Positions 23,334-37,511 are shown, numbered from the stretch's first letter. The stretch is 64,000 bases of DNA from Drechslerella dactyloides (GCA_020064725.1 JAGTWJ010000017.1:4464001-4528000); one strand, 5' to 3'. Numbers and translations are program-made. The notes: a model not told the origin generated them from the letters alone.

Positions 23334-25696
23334 ATGGCGACTAGTCTTCAGACAACAAATATCGACAAAACGGATAACGCTAACAGTGTTTCCGTCTATT
23401 CGCCCGATTCCATCCACACGCCGGCACAGTCTATTTCTGCGCAGTCAATCACGGCAGGGACCGGTACGAGCACTTTCTCCCCGGAGACGTCGCCAGCTTC
23501 GTCTGTATCGTCTGTTAGCTTGAAGGATACGATAGCTTCGCAGTCGCAGTTTCCTCTTAGACCTCGACCATCTAGGGTTTCGCTGTCGCGCCAGAGAATG
23601 AAGACCCTATCGAATCCTGTTGATACAGCCATGATTGAGACAATGCTCCAGTCGGTCAAGTTAGACGTGCTGTCCGGATATGCGCAGGAGAGGCCTGTGG
23701 AAATTAGACAGAAGCCTGGACCGTGCGAAAACTTGCTGGACGGGGTGAAAAAGGGATATGCATTGCTACGGGAACCTGTCCTGAATAAGGGTATGTCTTT
23801 TAATTACGTTCTGAATCTATTGGATCGTAGTTCACATGTTCTGACTGTTACTTCATTGATGTAGGCACTTCGATATGCCCGAAGGACCGCCAGGAGCTGA
23901 ACTTGACGGGGCTCATCCCCCATGTTATGGAGACCCAACGGATTCAGATCATGCGCGCTATGAAGATGATTCGTAGCCGGCAGACTGGTATCGACAAGTA
24001 TCTTTATCTCTCAGGCATCAAAGCAACCAACCAAGATCTATTCTATAGACTCCTGATGGATCACGGGAAGGTAAGCTGTTGAAACGAGGGCGCCTGCGGT
24101 TCAATAAGTCAGGTATACTAACAAATTGTGATACCAGGAACTGATGCCTATCGTCTACACTCCGACGATTGGCGATGTCTGTTTGCAGTACAGCACTATC
24201 TTCACGCGCCCAGAAGCCCTGTATATTTCCATCAAGCAGCGTGCAAGCATAAACACCATCCTTAGGAACTGGCCGTACCCGAACCCAGAGATATGTGTCG
24301 TCACAGACGGTTCTCGTATCCTGGGTCTGGGTGATCTTGGCATCAACGGCGTTGGGATCCCCATCGGCAAGCTTGCGCTCTACGTTGCCGCTGCGGGCAT
24401 CGACCCGGAGAGGACCTTACCCATTGTCTTGGATCTCGGCACCGAGAATGAAGAGAACCTCCGTGATCCACTCTACCTCGGTCTCCGACAGCGGCGTGTT
24501 CCTAAGCAGGAAGCCATTGATTTCATGGACGAATTCATGGCTGCTACCGCGGAGGTTTACCCGGACATGATCATTCAGTTCGAAGATTTCGAGACCGACA
24601 AGGCATTCCTGTTCCTAGACCGATACCGTTATCAGTACAAGTCTTTCAACGATGACGTCCAAGGAACTGGTGCTGTGATCCTATCCGGATACATGAATGC
24701 CGTCCGCTTGTCCAATGTCCCTATAGCCGACCAGCGCCTTGTCTTCATGGGCGCCGGTTCCGCGGGCGTTGGCGTCGCAAAACAGGTTATGGAGTTCTAT
24801 ACACGCCAAGGTCTCACCGAGGGAGAAGCCAGGTCTAAATTCTATCTAGTCGACACTAAGGGTCTTGTCACAATGGATCGCGGTGACCGTCTTGCGGAAC
24901 ACAAGAAATACTTTGCGCGGACGGACAATGCCGGCCACCAGTTCAAGACCCTGGAAGAGGTTATCGAGTATGTTCGCCCGACAGCGCTGCTCGGTCTCGC
25001 TGCCACATTTGGCATCTTCACGGAGAGTGTTGTTCGCGCGCTCAAGGTTTCTGTCGATGCCGGTGGCGCTAACCGGCGTCCTATCCTTTTCCCTCTGAGC
25101 AATCCGCTGTCTAAGGCGGAGTGTACCTTCCAACAGGCGATAGACTGGACCGAAGGAACTGTCATTTTCGCCTCCGGCTCTCCGTTCCCGTCTTACACCC
25201 CTCCGAACGGTGGTGGTGTAACCTACCACCCCGGCCAGGGCAACAATGTGTACATCTTCCCGGGTCTGGGCAAGGGAGCTATCCTTGCGAAGGCGACTCA
25301 GATCACAGACGAGATGGTTTATTCCAGTGCAGTTGCTCTCGCAAACTGTCTGAACGCGGAAGAAATTGGTCAGGGCCTCATCTATCCTAAGATCGAGCGT
25401 GTTCGAGATGCTAGCATCGCCGTTGCCAGGGAGGTTATGAAGGCTGCTAGAAGGGAAGGCGTGAGTTCCTTAGACGACGCCTTGTGGCGAGAGTGGAGCG
25501 AGGTACGTATTTCAGCTGTTGGGAGTTGAATTCCTACTGATAGCACGACACGATATACTAACTGTTCTGTCAATAGTGGGGCGACGTTGTGATGGATCAT
25601 TGGATTCAGGACAACAGCTACAAGCCCAACCTGAACAAGCCGATTCAGATGAGACAACCCCATGTGTCCAAAGGCTTATGGAAACCGGAACATTAG
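23334..25696 (+). CDS. NAD(P)-dependent malic enzyme
   Basis: Exons 23334-23790, 23865-24070, 24138-25502 and 25577-25696, 715 residues. The protein oxidatively decarboxylates malate to pyruvate. Family blocks are clear: LYLSGIKATNQDLFYRLL, MPIVYTPTIGDVC, VVTDGSRILGLGDLG, the metal-site region QFEDFE, NDDVQGTGAV, and the nucleotide-binding loop VFMGAGSAGVG. The first ~110 residues are Ser/Thr-rich and not conserved in the family, which makes the protein longer than usual; a mitochondrial presequence is not obvious, so location is uncertain. The last exon (GAG|TGG junction, ending LWKPEH) follows a GTACGT donor and a CTAAC branch site. NAD or NADP preference cannot be settled by eye; the sequence resembles the fungal NAD-type enzymes. 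Confidence 0.92.
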
Positions 25697-28600
25697 GGGG
25701 TGCTGGTGCTGGGTGCTTCACGATGTGACGAACTATAAGATTGTATAGTAAATACATACATGCATACTAGTATACACTCGCGGTCAGACTGGTAGCTGGC
25801 GCTGCTTCTCTTGATTGGCGATTGTGACAGCGTCGCAATTTTTTACAGCCATTTTCTCTTCAATATCTTCATTTTATTTCCCTTCTCGGATGGGATGGAA
25901 TGCCTCGGAGTTGGTAGGTGATATCGGTATGATAGTAGCTTAGCCTAGCTCGCCGTTGGGTCTTCGAATCAATTCTCTTATGATATCTCTGTCTGCTTCA
26001 ATAGAGATTCGTCTCGGGTATCTTGAATTGGGTTATTTTTGCCTTGCGCGCCACATCTAAAGTGGGTCCAATTTCAGGCCTTTTATATATATTTTTGAAC
26101 ACTCGTATCGAGGAGAAAATGTGTTATCCTGATCGATCACAATTGAATCACAGTGTGTGCTGTTGTCAGAGTGGGGATTTCCTGAGATCCCTGGAACGAG
26201 TTCGCGTTCGCAAGGGCAGTTTTGAGATGAGACATGGTCTCAGAGCTATCCCTCCTTGCGGCTGCGAGCAGCCTAGTCTCTAGCTCTCCACAATTTGCGA
26301 AGCTTCGTGGATAAGCTTCATGTGATAAGATATGCGCCTAGGCGTGGCAATCTGAAGCTTGCACTTGTACAGGTACCATAGGTACACGCATGTTCTCTAT
26401 CATGTTTGACGCCTCTGTTTGACAAACGGCGTGCTGCTGCCTGCAACGCCTCCCGCGGACCTAAAATGCAATACTTGCTGCATCCAGAAGACTCATTCGT
26501 TCCGAATAACCGTACGCCATGCAGATACAAGCGTCATTGTATGCAGGTAGCCTAGTTAACTTGACGGCTGACCGTTGCGAGTAAGATGCTGAAGCCATGT
26601 GGCCATGATGGCAAGTACTGCTTAAGCAGCAAGCTCTTGCCACCGCGAAAAGATCGTGGGGTTAATTACTTTTCATGCCGCCACACCCATGTGGCCAATG
26701 GACTGGCTGTGTGCGCTATAGCGCCCGTGCTCACGCAGCTGTCTGTGGGTCTTAGGCTTCCGAGACATGCATTCAGGACGAACAGCAGTACACTCGCAGG
26801 CGGGCGCTATGAACCAGGTATTATTGATGAGCGTTAGCCTTACGGCATTCTATATGCATGGAATCGCATTCGCTGATCGATCTGAAGTTACCGATAGCAG
26901 TGTTGCCAGGTGCGTTTCAACAATGTGTATTGTCATTACTCAAGCCGCGGTGCTATAGAAGAAACGGTGGAATATTCGAAAAGCGACGGTCGGATCCGAA
27001 CAGGTGGGCCACAGGTGGGCCTGTTCGCGCCGCATACACATGCGCGTGCGCGCACACCCTGCCTACCTAGTTTAAGTGATCGAATCTTGATATATCTACT
27101 ATTACCAGGAAACGCACGGCAGAAAGAAGCCGAAACGCGTGGCCATACCTTCCCATGTCATTGGCATTTCTGAGCAAGCTGAGGTGATTCACAATTTAGG
27201 ACGTCTAGCGCACCAGTGGATCCAGAAATATTGACTATTCAGGGAGCCGATAGACCGGCGATGGCGACCTGAGAGCCTGGTCGGATCGTTGCAAGCTCGA
27301 ACTTCAGTTCGAAGACTGATTTCATACCAAGTGGCTGTTCTATAGCGGGTGGCGCCCTCGTCAATTTAATTAGTATTTACCGGAGAGAAATTAGTATTAG
27401 TTACTAGAGCTGACGTTCGCTTTTAGCTTGCTTCCGTCGATAAAGTACAGCCGAGCGAGTTTCAGAGCAATGGGCCCTCGATCGCTGGTTCCCTATCAGT
27501 TGTGAAATGACAGCAGGCGTCATGTTCCAAATTCTTAAACACGAATCGAATCGCAAAGTGGATCTCAGGATCTCGAAGACTAGCCAGTACTAGCAGCATG
27601 TTTGCAAAAGTTGGGTTCTTCGGGACGTTCTTGACGGATCGAGCTTGTGTAACCGAGCCGCTGGGCTTATAGCCTAGCTGAACCCGCCATATATACGACG
27701 TCCACGGATCCACAGCTCCACTTGGACGACCGGTAATCATTTACATGTTGGCGGTGGCGCGAGAGCAGCTAGATAAACTGATGAACCGCCTACAGGTACA
27801 TGTCGCGTGCGAATTGAATACCTAAATCTGGAGTAGCCCGCAGGGGAGTCGATGATCTGAGGATAAGCTGACGTTCATGGATTGGATATAGCCATGCACA
27901 GAATACACGTTGCGTCTGTACCAAAGGATCCCCGATTGTGTGCCTCCACGCAGGGGACCAACCCTCCTGCAGGTGCTGAAAATGAAAAGTCCCCGACCCA
28001 CAAGTGACCCTGGGCAAAGGCTGTTCCATGTCATTGGCCTCCCGACGACCTATGATTGGGGGCAGCCGTGAGAAACGTGGGTGCCTTCGTTTGTTGAAAT
28101 AGGGCTAGTACTCAAGGGGAAATAGGTCGGGTTGCAGAACATGGGGGGAAGGCCGCACTGCGTCTGGGCTTCCGAGTTTCCATGACCCAGTTACAAATGT
28201 CTGCATGCTACATCTGCGACTGAGACCTGTCTGCTGCGGTAGCTGTCACCGACGCCGTCGATGGTTTCGAGACGTAGAGTTTAGTCTGGCAAAATTAAAG
28301 GAGCGAAAATGTTCGGAAGGCGAGAGATAATGGATCTGCACACCATATTCGATGTCAACTACCACTGCGGGCCCTTGAAGCTTGATTGCATATTGCATAT
28401 CGAGTTCTTTCGCCTCTGCGGACACACCAGGCCAGGAACCTACACCCGGTTTGCAGGTACTTAGGTATTAATACGTATTCTCGAAATACGTGCGCATGCG
28501 TGCTGCGGCTTAATCTTAAGAAATTGATCTTTCCTGGAGTCGAGTGACATCGCCTGATGGCTTACGTATAACTGTATAGGGGCAAAAGAAGTCACGTTCA

Positions 28601-29973
28601 GTTTGCGTGCGTATGTCGCAATTGAATCCCTTGGAAGCAGGTAATTTGGCGACAGAGACGGTGTCTCCGGCCCAAGACTTCTCTTGGACCTGACGGACCA
28701 TGCCGGTACGCCCAACGGTCAATGCGGTCCTGCCTCTTATCGGTGTTTGTTTCTCCGCATGTCTCGACTCATTTCCTGTCCCCAACACCAGCCCCGACAG
28801 CGTCTGGCCAGGCACTAACTGAATACTGTTTTCCAATCCCTTTTCGTTCACTAGTGAACGCTAGCTTAGCTACTGGGTTACAAGCGATCCCGTTTTAAAC
28901 CCATGATCCTCTTTTTTGAACAAAACAAAGTCTCATCTCGAATAACCAGTGGGGTGTCAGGATGCCAGAAGGACGCCATGGTGGGTCCACCTGTCCGCAG
29001 GCTGCATGTACCGTACAGTGCATGTATACATGCAAGTGTGCCAGCGCGACAAGCATGACGTTCGTCGCCGATTGCTCGAGCCTTCAGGCAGGAAACCTGT
29101 GTGGACGCTATATATACGAAATCTCCACTGCTTCCATCCCAAGCGACACCGAGGATCCCAGGCTCTTCCTTGAAATTCATGCCTTCTTTGGGGCCTTCCA
29201 TGCGATATGTGTATGGAGACAGGGCCTCGGGAAATGAAACCCTTGCCACTTCCTTCCACCCCAGCTTTTGCACAGTTACACATGCCCGCTGCAGAACTTC
29301 GCACCCGATGATTGGGGTATCCGGCACATGTGGGTGCGCGTCGTGCGGCGGGTGACCGAACGAGTGCAGCGTAGGCGCACAAGAGAGTGGTATTCAGTAC
29401 TTACCTTAGGAGTGAGTATCAATAGTCAGAAAAATCGCTCCCTGCCAATTTGCAGATGTCTTTATAAAGATCCGCCTGTAGAACATCGACTTGCCTAGGT
29501 AGCTGTAGATACCCATGACGAAGAAAGCTTGGAAGGACGAGCGAACCGTACAAGACAAGAAAAATTGCACCTTCATCCCGTCTCCTTCCCAAAAGTTGTT
29601 ATCCGCACAAGGCCTTTCCTCGGCTTCCTAATATCGCATAGAACAAACGATAACGGTACTATGGCGAATCCCATGTTTACCAGCGGTCAGAAGTAAGAAG
29701 GCTCTGCGGCGCTGCTTAGACGGGAGCGTTTATCGGGTCATTCCCTCGGCACATTTTCAGATGAGCCAACCTTTCCAAGCTCCTTTTCGACCCCTCGATA
29801 TCTGAAAGTCCAGCTCTTCGATTACATATTACCCGCCGATACCCCAGGGAATTTCCGCAGCCTGGGTTCTTGGGACAATTTGGACGCTTCGCGAAGTCGG
29901 CTGAGCATCGAAGTTGGCCATTGGTGGGACATCGACACAACACCAACGGCGCGGACAACACACGTTCTTCAGC
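25697..29973. other. Long gene-free stretch
   Basis: More than 4 kb without a supported gene. Open frames reach about 150 codons (for example 28878-29327 minus) but overlap in several frames and have no domains or splice structure. It presumably includes the 3' region of the malic enzyme gene and the promoter of the receptor gene. Unrecognised RNA genes or decayed elements cannot be excluded. Confidence 0.45.
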
Positions 29974-32049
29974 ATGTCGTCGACGTTACCGTATCTGACG
30001 CCGAGGGCGAGCGGGCTCGAGGCTGTCCCAACGAATTCCCCTTCGTCATGGCTGACACCGACGAGGATAAAGATGATGGTATGCACTTCTTCTCCACTTC
30101 CGGCCCTTGGTGCCTGCTCGAGAGATATATGCCAGTGGACTAACGTATACCTAACGTATTTTGATCATTCGTCATGTAGAACGACATGTCTGCAATCCTC
30201 GCCGGCATTTCGTTACTCTTCTGCCTGATGTTGCTTGGGTTCATTTTGATGCTATTCCTGAATGTACACGCCAGGAAGTGTTTGGACCGAGTGTCGTTTC
30301 GACTGATATGCTATTCGTTAATATCGAAGTACGTGAGAACCGCGACGTCTGGTTTAATATGGCATATCGCTAACGTTGTGTAACCTGCAGCTGCTTCTAC
30401 TGCATTGGATATATCATTTGCGTCGAAGTGCCGCCGGGGTTCTTCTGTGTCGCAGGAGTTTGGTAGGACAAATTAAGAGGCATTTGAGACGCTCCGAGAA
30501 TCTTATTCTGACGAGAAATATCACGATATTAGGATGATCCAGTTCTGGCTGGGTATTACAAACTGGTTGATTACCTGCGTCGCATTAAACCTCGAACTCG
30601 TCCTCGTTCATCTTTGCAACGGTCTGGTAATGGAAAAATATTACCTGATCGGAACACTCGCATTGAACTTGGGAACGACCCTCCCGCCTTTGATCAAGGG
30701 TAAATTTGGGTGGGACGACGTAATAGGCGTGTGCTGGTTGACTTCTGATAACTATGAAGACAGACGTGAGTATAGCCTCTACGCATGAATACTTATGAGA
30801 ACTCTCTTTGACCATTCGGCGCATTTTAGTGAAATGGCAGATTTCGACACAACTTATGTGGATCCTGCTCGCAGTCTTCATCACCTGCCTTTGCTGCTGC
30901 ACAACCGTCTTCCACCTATACAGGCACAAGGTATGCATACACAAACTCCGATACAATTTGGCGCAGTTCCTGACTTTTTTGGCCGCACAGTTCACGACTC
31001 TTAGCGTTCTCAACCAGAACAAGCCTCCTACGGACGCTGAGGTGGCCGGCTCAGTTACCCGCTCGATCTGCTCCGATGCGAATCGCGAAAGTGCGAATTA
31101 TAGTGCTAGCCGCGGAGCCCAGAAATCCCTTTTATCTAGCCATGAGTTTCGCAGCATCATCCTCCGCATCTCGCTATACCCGATCGTTATGATGGTCCTC
31201 AACCTGGTCATCACCATCGCCGATATCCGCATCAGCATCCTGTCTGGAATTTACTCTCAAGGGGATTATGCCCTCTACGCCCTCTATTACGCCCTCTATG
31301 GTGCCCGCGGGATGTTTTATGCCCTTATTGCAGTCATGGATCCCTCATTGCAGCGCGCGTATCATGTTTGGCGGGGAGAAGGCAGGCTCGGCACATACAA
31401 CGATACGATTGTCGAGAACGGGACCGTCAACGACAACAATGATCCCGAAGTGGGACAGATATCGCTACCAGGGGCGGAAACTTTGGAAAACGCGCTGGAA
31501 CCGAATATTACGAATGGAATCAGTGTAAAGACTGAGATATATAGCGAAGTGACAGAAACGAAGCCAGGATTCAATTTCGAAACAGCTGCCACAGGACCGG
31601 ACATACCAATGGCTATCCTAGCGAACAGACACAAGCTTATAGCCACGACAACGATCATAGAGACAAACAATAAATTCGAGAACGATACAAATCGCCACAC
31701 GTTTTACCTAGACGATAGGGCGTCTATAGACGATGATGACGAGCCACAGCCCGTCTTCAATTACAATATGGAACAAATGCACATCCAAGGCAAGGGTGAC
31801 GGAAAGCGCACAGGGGCGGTAGCCCATTGGACCGATCTGCGGTCGGATTATGAATTGAGCATGAACGATCTAGCAGACGACTTATCGTCGGAAGCGGATC
31901 TAACACATAGTGCCGATGGCAGGTCGAGGACTGAAAGCGCCGAGAATATCAGTTACAATTCTTCTAATGTGGAGGGAATACGTCTACGGCAGCGAGCGCG
32001 GGCCCAGCAGCGCCGGTTACTAGAGCGGGAGATGAAACGGCAGATATAG
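29974..32049 (+). CDS. Seven-transmembrane G-protein-coupled receptor, cAMP-receptor/Git3-like
   Basis: Exons 29974-30078, 30180-30328, 30391-30462, 30533-30765 and 30830-32049, about 592 residues. Seven hydrophobic segments can be placed: SAILAGISLLFCLMLLGFIL, then CYSLISNCFYCIGYIIC, WLGITNWLITCVALNLELVL, YLIGTLALNLGTTLPPL, LMWILLAVFITCLCCCTTVF, SLYPIVMMVLNLVITIAD and YALYGARGMFYALIAVMDPS. After helix 7 follows an unusually long hydrophilic tail of about 230 residues rich in Asn, Asp, Glu and Ser, as in fungal nutrient or cAMP-receptor-like GPCRs. The ligand is unknown. The region 30932-30997 (66 nt, GTATGC donor, CTGAC, poly-T, CACAG) looks like an additional in-frame intron; removing it gives about 570 residues. 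The class assignment is by overall look only. Confidence 0.8.
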
Positions 32050-32915
32050 AGCCTGGAGGGCCTAATTAATTTTCCCCTCCAAATATCTTTTCAATATGTT
32101 TGATCTTTCTCTTTTAACATATACTGATATGTCCGCGGTCCGCGGTCCGCGATTTTGCATCCTTATCGATACTGGGAAGTTTACGGGGTCTTTGGGTTGA
32201 TTTTTGGGAAGGCATATTGGCTTGTTTTGGGATTGTTCAACTTTTGAGAGTTGATATCACTTGCATCTATAGAGACATTCTCGGAGTTTCAGGTTTAATT
32301 TCTACTGTTTGCTCTTCATTATCGATTACGATCGTTATGGATACCCACCAGTATATAGTTTATATTTCTTGTATAATATATTACATGAATGGCGGCTGCT
32401 GCATTGGGTGCTCCCTTTCATGGCTTCTCTAAACAAGCTTGACGGTTTGTTTCTCTATCAATACACTGGATTCCGTTCAATTGACTGCTTGCCATCAGTC
32501 CTATTATTGGGGCGGATGTATCTCGACATACCATAAACGTACCTCCCTTGACATCGGCGAGGTACGGTGGACTGTCGATTATCAAGATGGGAAGTTAACT
32601 TGGAGCCGAGGGTCCTTAATTCTCCGGATCTTAAGATCTTGCAAATCATTCATCTCTAGGTTCCATGCTTCGAGAGCGGAATACTCCGTGGAAGAGTGCG
32701 CGTGTGCTATATATAAAATATATTTTATTACAGCCAATCACATTTATTATATTCCATCTCATGCGTGCATTTCTTGTTGGTCATTGATTTCCCTTATTCC
32801 AGAAGGACCTCGACCCCTCCTGCCACGCTCTTCTCCTCAAGCCTTTGACCGTGACTCGTATATTAGCATTTTTATATCGCGGCGCTCGGCAATGTTCTCA
32901 TAGCAAGGAATGGTC
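32050..32915. other. Intergenic between convergent genes
   Basis: 3' regions of the receptor (plus) and of the HD-domain gene (minus). No gene seen. Confidence 0.5.
32131..32151. repeat. Tandem repeat GTCCGCG x3
   Basis: Three perfect 7-bp copies, GC-rich within an AT-rich 3' flank about 80 bases after the receptor stop codon. Confidence 0.8.
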
Positions 32916-33751
32916 TTACCAGCAGCGTTCAAACTCTCTCAGCAATTTTAATCTCTTCTCTCCTAGTTCCCTCCCTGTTTTTGTCTTCATCATTCCTCCC
33001 AGACGCAGGAGTTTCTCTTCAAAATGCTTTAGAACGTTCTCCATCCCCGCCCCCCCAGAACCCTTTGCACCAGCGAAAGTGAATGTTCGGCCAATTCCTA
33101 CTGCCCCAATCGCATCGAGCCGGTCCGCATCTTGAACTACGGCCTGTTTAATGAAATTTGAGAAAAAAAAATATCGATATTAGCGGACGTGGCCTTCTTA
33201 TCGATTAATTTCCGGATAAGTATCCGACCAACAACTGTGAGAATCTAAATTGGCCAGTATACATCGCACATATGGACGAGAAGTTTACGTACCAGTTCCG
33301 GGTATTCCTCTATCAGATCTAGTACTCTCTGGGGGTCTCGTATCTCCTTCGAGTAGCTAACACCGTTCACGATCGTCTGCACGACCTCGCCCAATTTCTC
33401 ACTGGCCCCGCAGTCCACCAGAAATGTTTTCACAGGAAATTCATCACTCTCTTCGCCTTCCTTCACGTACTTCTTGTCGCCTACATCATGTAGCAGTGCT
33501 GCGAGGGTGACAATCGTGGTGTCGTACGCCGGAGCTCCACCTGCTTTTTGCTCGGCTTGCGCGACGTGGAGCGCCAGGTGGAGCACTCGCAGGACGTGTG
33601 AGAAGTCGTGCGACGAGTCGTACCGCGACATGTATGATTTGACGAATTCATGTGTTTTAGACAGCAATGTTGGCAAGATGGCCCTGTCGGCTGGGGTCAG
33701 ATGTTGCACTGCGGTGGTAGTGCCGCTGGGGTCAGACGTAAGGGTTGCCAT
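32916..33751 (-). CDS. HD-domain metal-dependent phosphohydrolase
   Basis: Exons 33751-33293 and 33143-32916, 228 residues; the intron is phase 0 with a GTACGT donor. HD-domain residues are visible: His in HDFSHVLRVLHLA, the LLHDVGDK dyad, and the distal Asp in QDADRLDAIGAVGIGRTF, encoded in exon 2. The family (YedJ/YpgQ-like) hydrolyses phosphate bonds of nucleotides or similar molecules using a divalent metal; the substrate of this one is unknown. Cytosolic, with no signal peptide. Stopping at the end of the first open frame would lose the distal Asp, so the two-exon model is preferred. Confidence 0.87.
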
Positions 33752-36700
33752 GCTTGATTTGCAACAGGGGTTGTGCAGGATTGCGATGGATTATTGTAGC
33801 CAAGCTATTATGGCATGGAGAGGCTCGAGAAAGATTCTGAGAGCTCGGAGGTTGAAGAAATTTCACGACGCGACTTTTGAAGGTGGTCTTTGAAGGATGC
33901 GCGCACGCGGACTAGGATGGATATGTGACTTTCTTTATAGGTGCATGCGGTCTGTGGTATGGAGTCATCACCAGGGGCTCCGTTCCAGATTTGGAAGTCG
34001 CGAGGGTGCTTCCTCCCGGTTTTGGATTCGGCGATGCAATGCAGATGCCGGTGGTACAAGTAGCTCGGGACCTGAGGCTATTATATGGATTAGATCCGCC
34101 ATGCAACACGATTATGTAATTCGAAACTGGAGAAAAGCTTTTCGAGTAGATTGCAGTCTAGACCTTGGCTATGACGACGTTTGCGTTCAATGGGAAACCT
34201 GCTGCAGTGCTAGAAACATTACACGCGAAAACTGGTTTTCGTTGGTGTTGTCAGCACATGTACAGTGCTTCGCTATGTTTTTTGAAGTAGATAGACGGGA
34301 CATAGATCCAGATTCATGGACATGCATACATATTATGATATGATGATGATGGGTACATACAAGCTGTCTGAGAACTTAGCTTGTTCAGATTCAATTATCT
34401 AGGACGATGCAAAGCTCTTGTGTACTAGCTGGCACTCGAGTATGATCATTATGCATGTATGGGCACGGGCCGGAAACACATCTAGTAAAGTGAACTCGTC
34501 TCACCGGATTCTATAGATCTAATCGATCATGAGTAGATTATAGTCGACTTTATGCGTCAACATAGAAAATCGCTTCTCTTCGCAAGCTCGAGCTAGCTCA
34601 AGACTGACTATGATGATATCAGCTTTACGAGACAAGGGAATTTTAATTCTGGTTTACGAGACTACATCGTGCTGCTTATACGGTGATACGCTTCCTGACT
34701 GGACCTTACATACTTTTAGCTAGCTCGGAATGCATTCGAATGGTCGATAACCTGAACTCATCAGCTCCTGATATGATAATATGGTGATTACAACTGAAAG
34801 ATATTATTGATGCATCGACGGTATGTAAAACCGAGGTAAGATGAGTATGTTCCCTGAGCTTAGGGGTATCTACCACTCGACTCTGACACTTCTAAGCAGA
34901 GACTCAGCTCAGAGTGTATGCGGGACCTAGGTTATCAGTGTATTAGTGCGTGACTAGAAATACCTCGGTCGCAGTGTTGTCTCACACTTTTTGGTTGTAA
35001 CCAACGCGCATGGGATAAATTTATAAATCTGGGCAAAATATTATGGACTTGTATGTCCTCAAGTTCCGTAGCAATAAGCTACGCCGACTCATCCCAGTTT
35101 TAGAGATCTGGGCTCACTTGCAAAGATCGCAAGCCAAACGTATATTACGAAAGCCATGCCAGATCCGTTATCGGTGCGCTCTCTATCGACCCTCGCTATT
35201 TACAAACCCCAGGCTAATACCTAGGTATCTAGGCGTTCGCGGTCTCTCGGACTCGAAGGTGCCCAGAAGGGAGAACGCTCATTCTGACAATGAAGGATTG
35301 ACTGTCACGCTTGATCCATGCGAAAATAGCCTTGCGCTCGAAGATATATACTTGACCGATGTTTCAAACTTAGGGAGGGTTGCCTCGATCTACCAATTCT
35401 GTTACTGATCGGTCCTCACAGCTCATGAGCGAACAAATTACTTATGTATCTTTTAAGGTACACACGCATACGCAACAAACACGAGAGTATGATATCTCGA
35501 CCAACCGGCACAGCTAGTGCCAATGTCTTGGGAATCGAAGTTTTATTCCATGGACCTTGATGAAAGGTTTCTTGACGCTCCGTCTGATCAGATAGCGCTG
35601 GGCAGAGTTGAGCTTCGCATTGAAACAGTTTTTGCTGGTAAGGCTACGGATGAGAAAGCTCATATTAATATAGCGGGGAGGTTGTTCTTGGATCGGCCTA
35701 GAACTTGCGGGATTGGGAGTACGGAACCGTTATCAAAACTTCAAAATTACATAGGCTGATAGCGTTAGAGCATGGTCAACTTATGCAATCGAACATTCTG
35801 GATGGGAGTCAAAATATCGAGGAATAAGTTGGATGGGTACAAACCATTCACATGCAACTGGTAAAATAGCCTGTAAGGGGCCGAAGCGAGCGAGCAGCCG
35901 AAATTATAGCTCGAGCTAACAGTCTCGAAGCCGATTGGCCTAATTTTTGAACCAGCTTGAGTATTTCGCTTTGGAAAATCGCCTTATTGAATTATGAATG
36001 TTAGAGCAGGTTTGCGGAATCGAATTAGTCACAAAATCGAGCTGGACCCCAAGTATGTATACCCCACCAGACGACGAATCATTTCCTATAGTTCGACAGT
36101 CGGCCGTAAATTGTGGCTAAGACCAGCCCCACCAGTTGTTCTTTGATCGAACGATTCGAATGTTCTGAAGTCTAGATGTGTATAGCCATAGATTGCCTGA
36201 TGTTTTGGCGCGGTTAGCATGAGTATGAGGCCGGACTGGTTCCATGGTTAATTAAAGTGCGGCAGCCTGACTCGCGAAACCATATATCGATAATGGGGAA
36301 TTTCGATTGTTCTTTGTAAGAAAATAGCGGAAAACGAAATAGAAATCAAAATCAGGGCCGATGACTAAACACGAGAAGGGACATATTCGAGCCAATGCAT
36401 GCAGGAACCCTACCGCTAGCGCTATCAAATCTATTGATCTGCGATATCAAACTTTGTGCTTCTTTCCGTGATCTTGTCCGGGAATATGTGCCACCATCCC
36501 GATTAGTCCGTGGGCCACCGACGCGTACGGGGAATATTTCGACTATATTTCCGAACTCTTAAGGTCTGCTCGTGCTGTCAATAGTCCGTTTGCCCTGACT
36601 ACACGCGTGTACGCCTGCTGCCCTACAAGGAAAATTTAGTGCGTGTCACTAAGCGGGATATTCCATGTCCAAATTTGGTATCGGTCAGACGCAGCTCGCT

Positions 36701-37511
36701 GCCTTCAAGTAGAAGGACATGTAAGTGTCGCCTAGTATTCAACAAGCCTGCATCGTATACATCATGTGTGCGGCGAGTACCACTTCTGGCAGCTTGATGC
36801 TTCGCACACGTTACATGGCCGTGCTTGGCTGCCTGTTGTAGACATAATACGGATGGGCTCTTCCTATCAGTCACCATCCTATTGGATTTGGGGCGGCCAT
36901 GTCTCATTTGGCCAGATATCCGAACGCGGGCGCGAACAGCTCGGTTACACAGCGTTTGAGTTCTGTGAAAGTCATACATGTGCTTGGCTAGCTATGGATA
37001 ATAGAATTGCAATATTGGTTGATTGGTCCCCTCCCTCGCCCCTCGACTAGGCCTCCTTTAGGTCAGGTCCCTTGATTCCAACCTTAGGATTTACATTGGA
37101 GCGCTTACGTGGATAAATACTCCTAGGCTGAGATAATTTTTTGGCATAACGCGTTAACACCGAAATATTTTATCTACTCTGATCCCACTCGCGCTAGAAT
37201 CCGACCAGGTTGCACATTTGCACCCATATATTCTCCCGTTGTAATACCCGATCTGAATTTCTTGCATTCCGAGTACCAATATGAAGGGAAGCGGTTGGTT
37301 ATCTGCCTTGTTGAGAGTAGGTAGATGAAAGTCTGTACAAAATGAGAAGGAGCCTCTGTAGGACAAATACGAGAGCTTGAGCCTCCCCTTGTTGATCAAT
37401 GACGATGCCCGCACCACGGTATATATATTCTGCCTTCTGGACTTTTTTTTCAGAGGCACTCCTGATCCCTCCCTCCTATCGTTATTGAACCGCCAGACCA
37501 CACATAGGACC
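33752..37511. other. Gene-poor region of about 3.7 kb
   Basis: No open frame has recognisable motifs (the largest are about 120-150 codons). The sequence is AT-leaning. It may contain degraded repeats; I could not define ends or a coding remnant. Confidence 0.45.

Noticed and set aside
28878..29327. 149-codon minus-strand open frame
   Set aside because: Overlapped by open frames in other phases on both strands, no domain and no gene-like start context.
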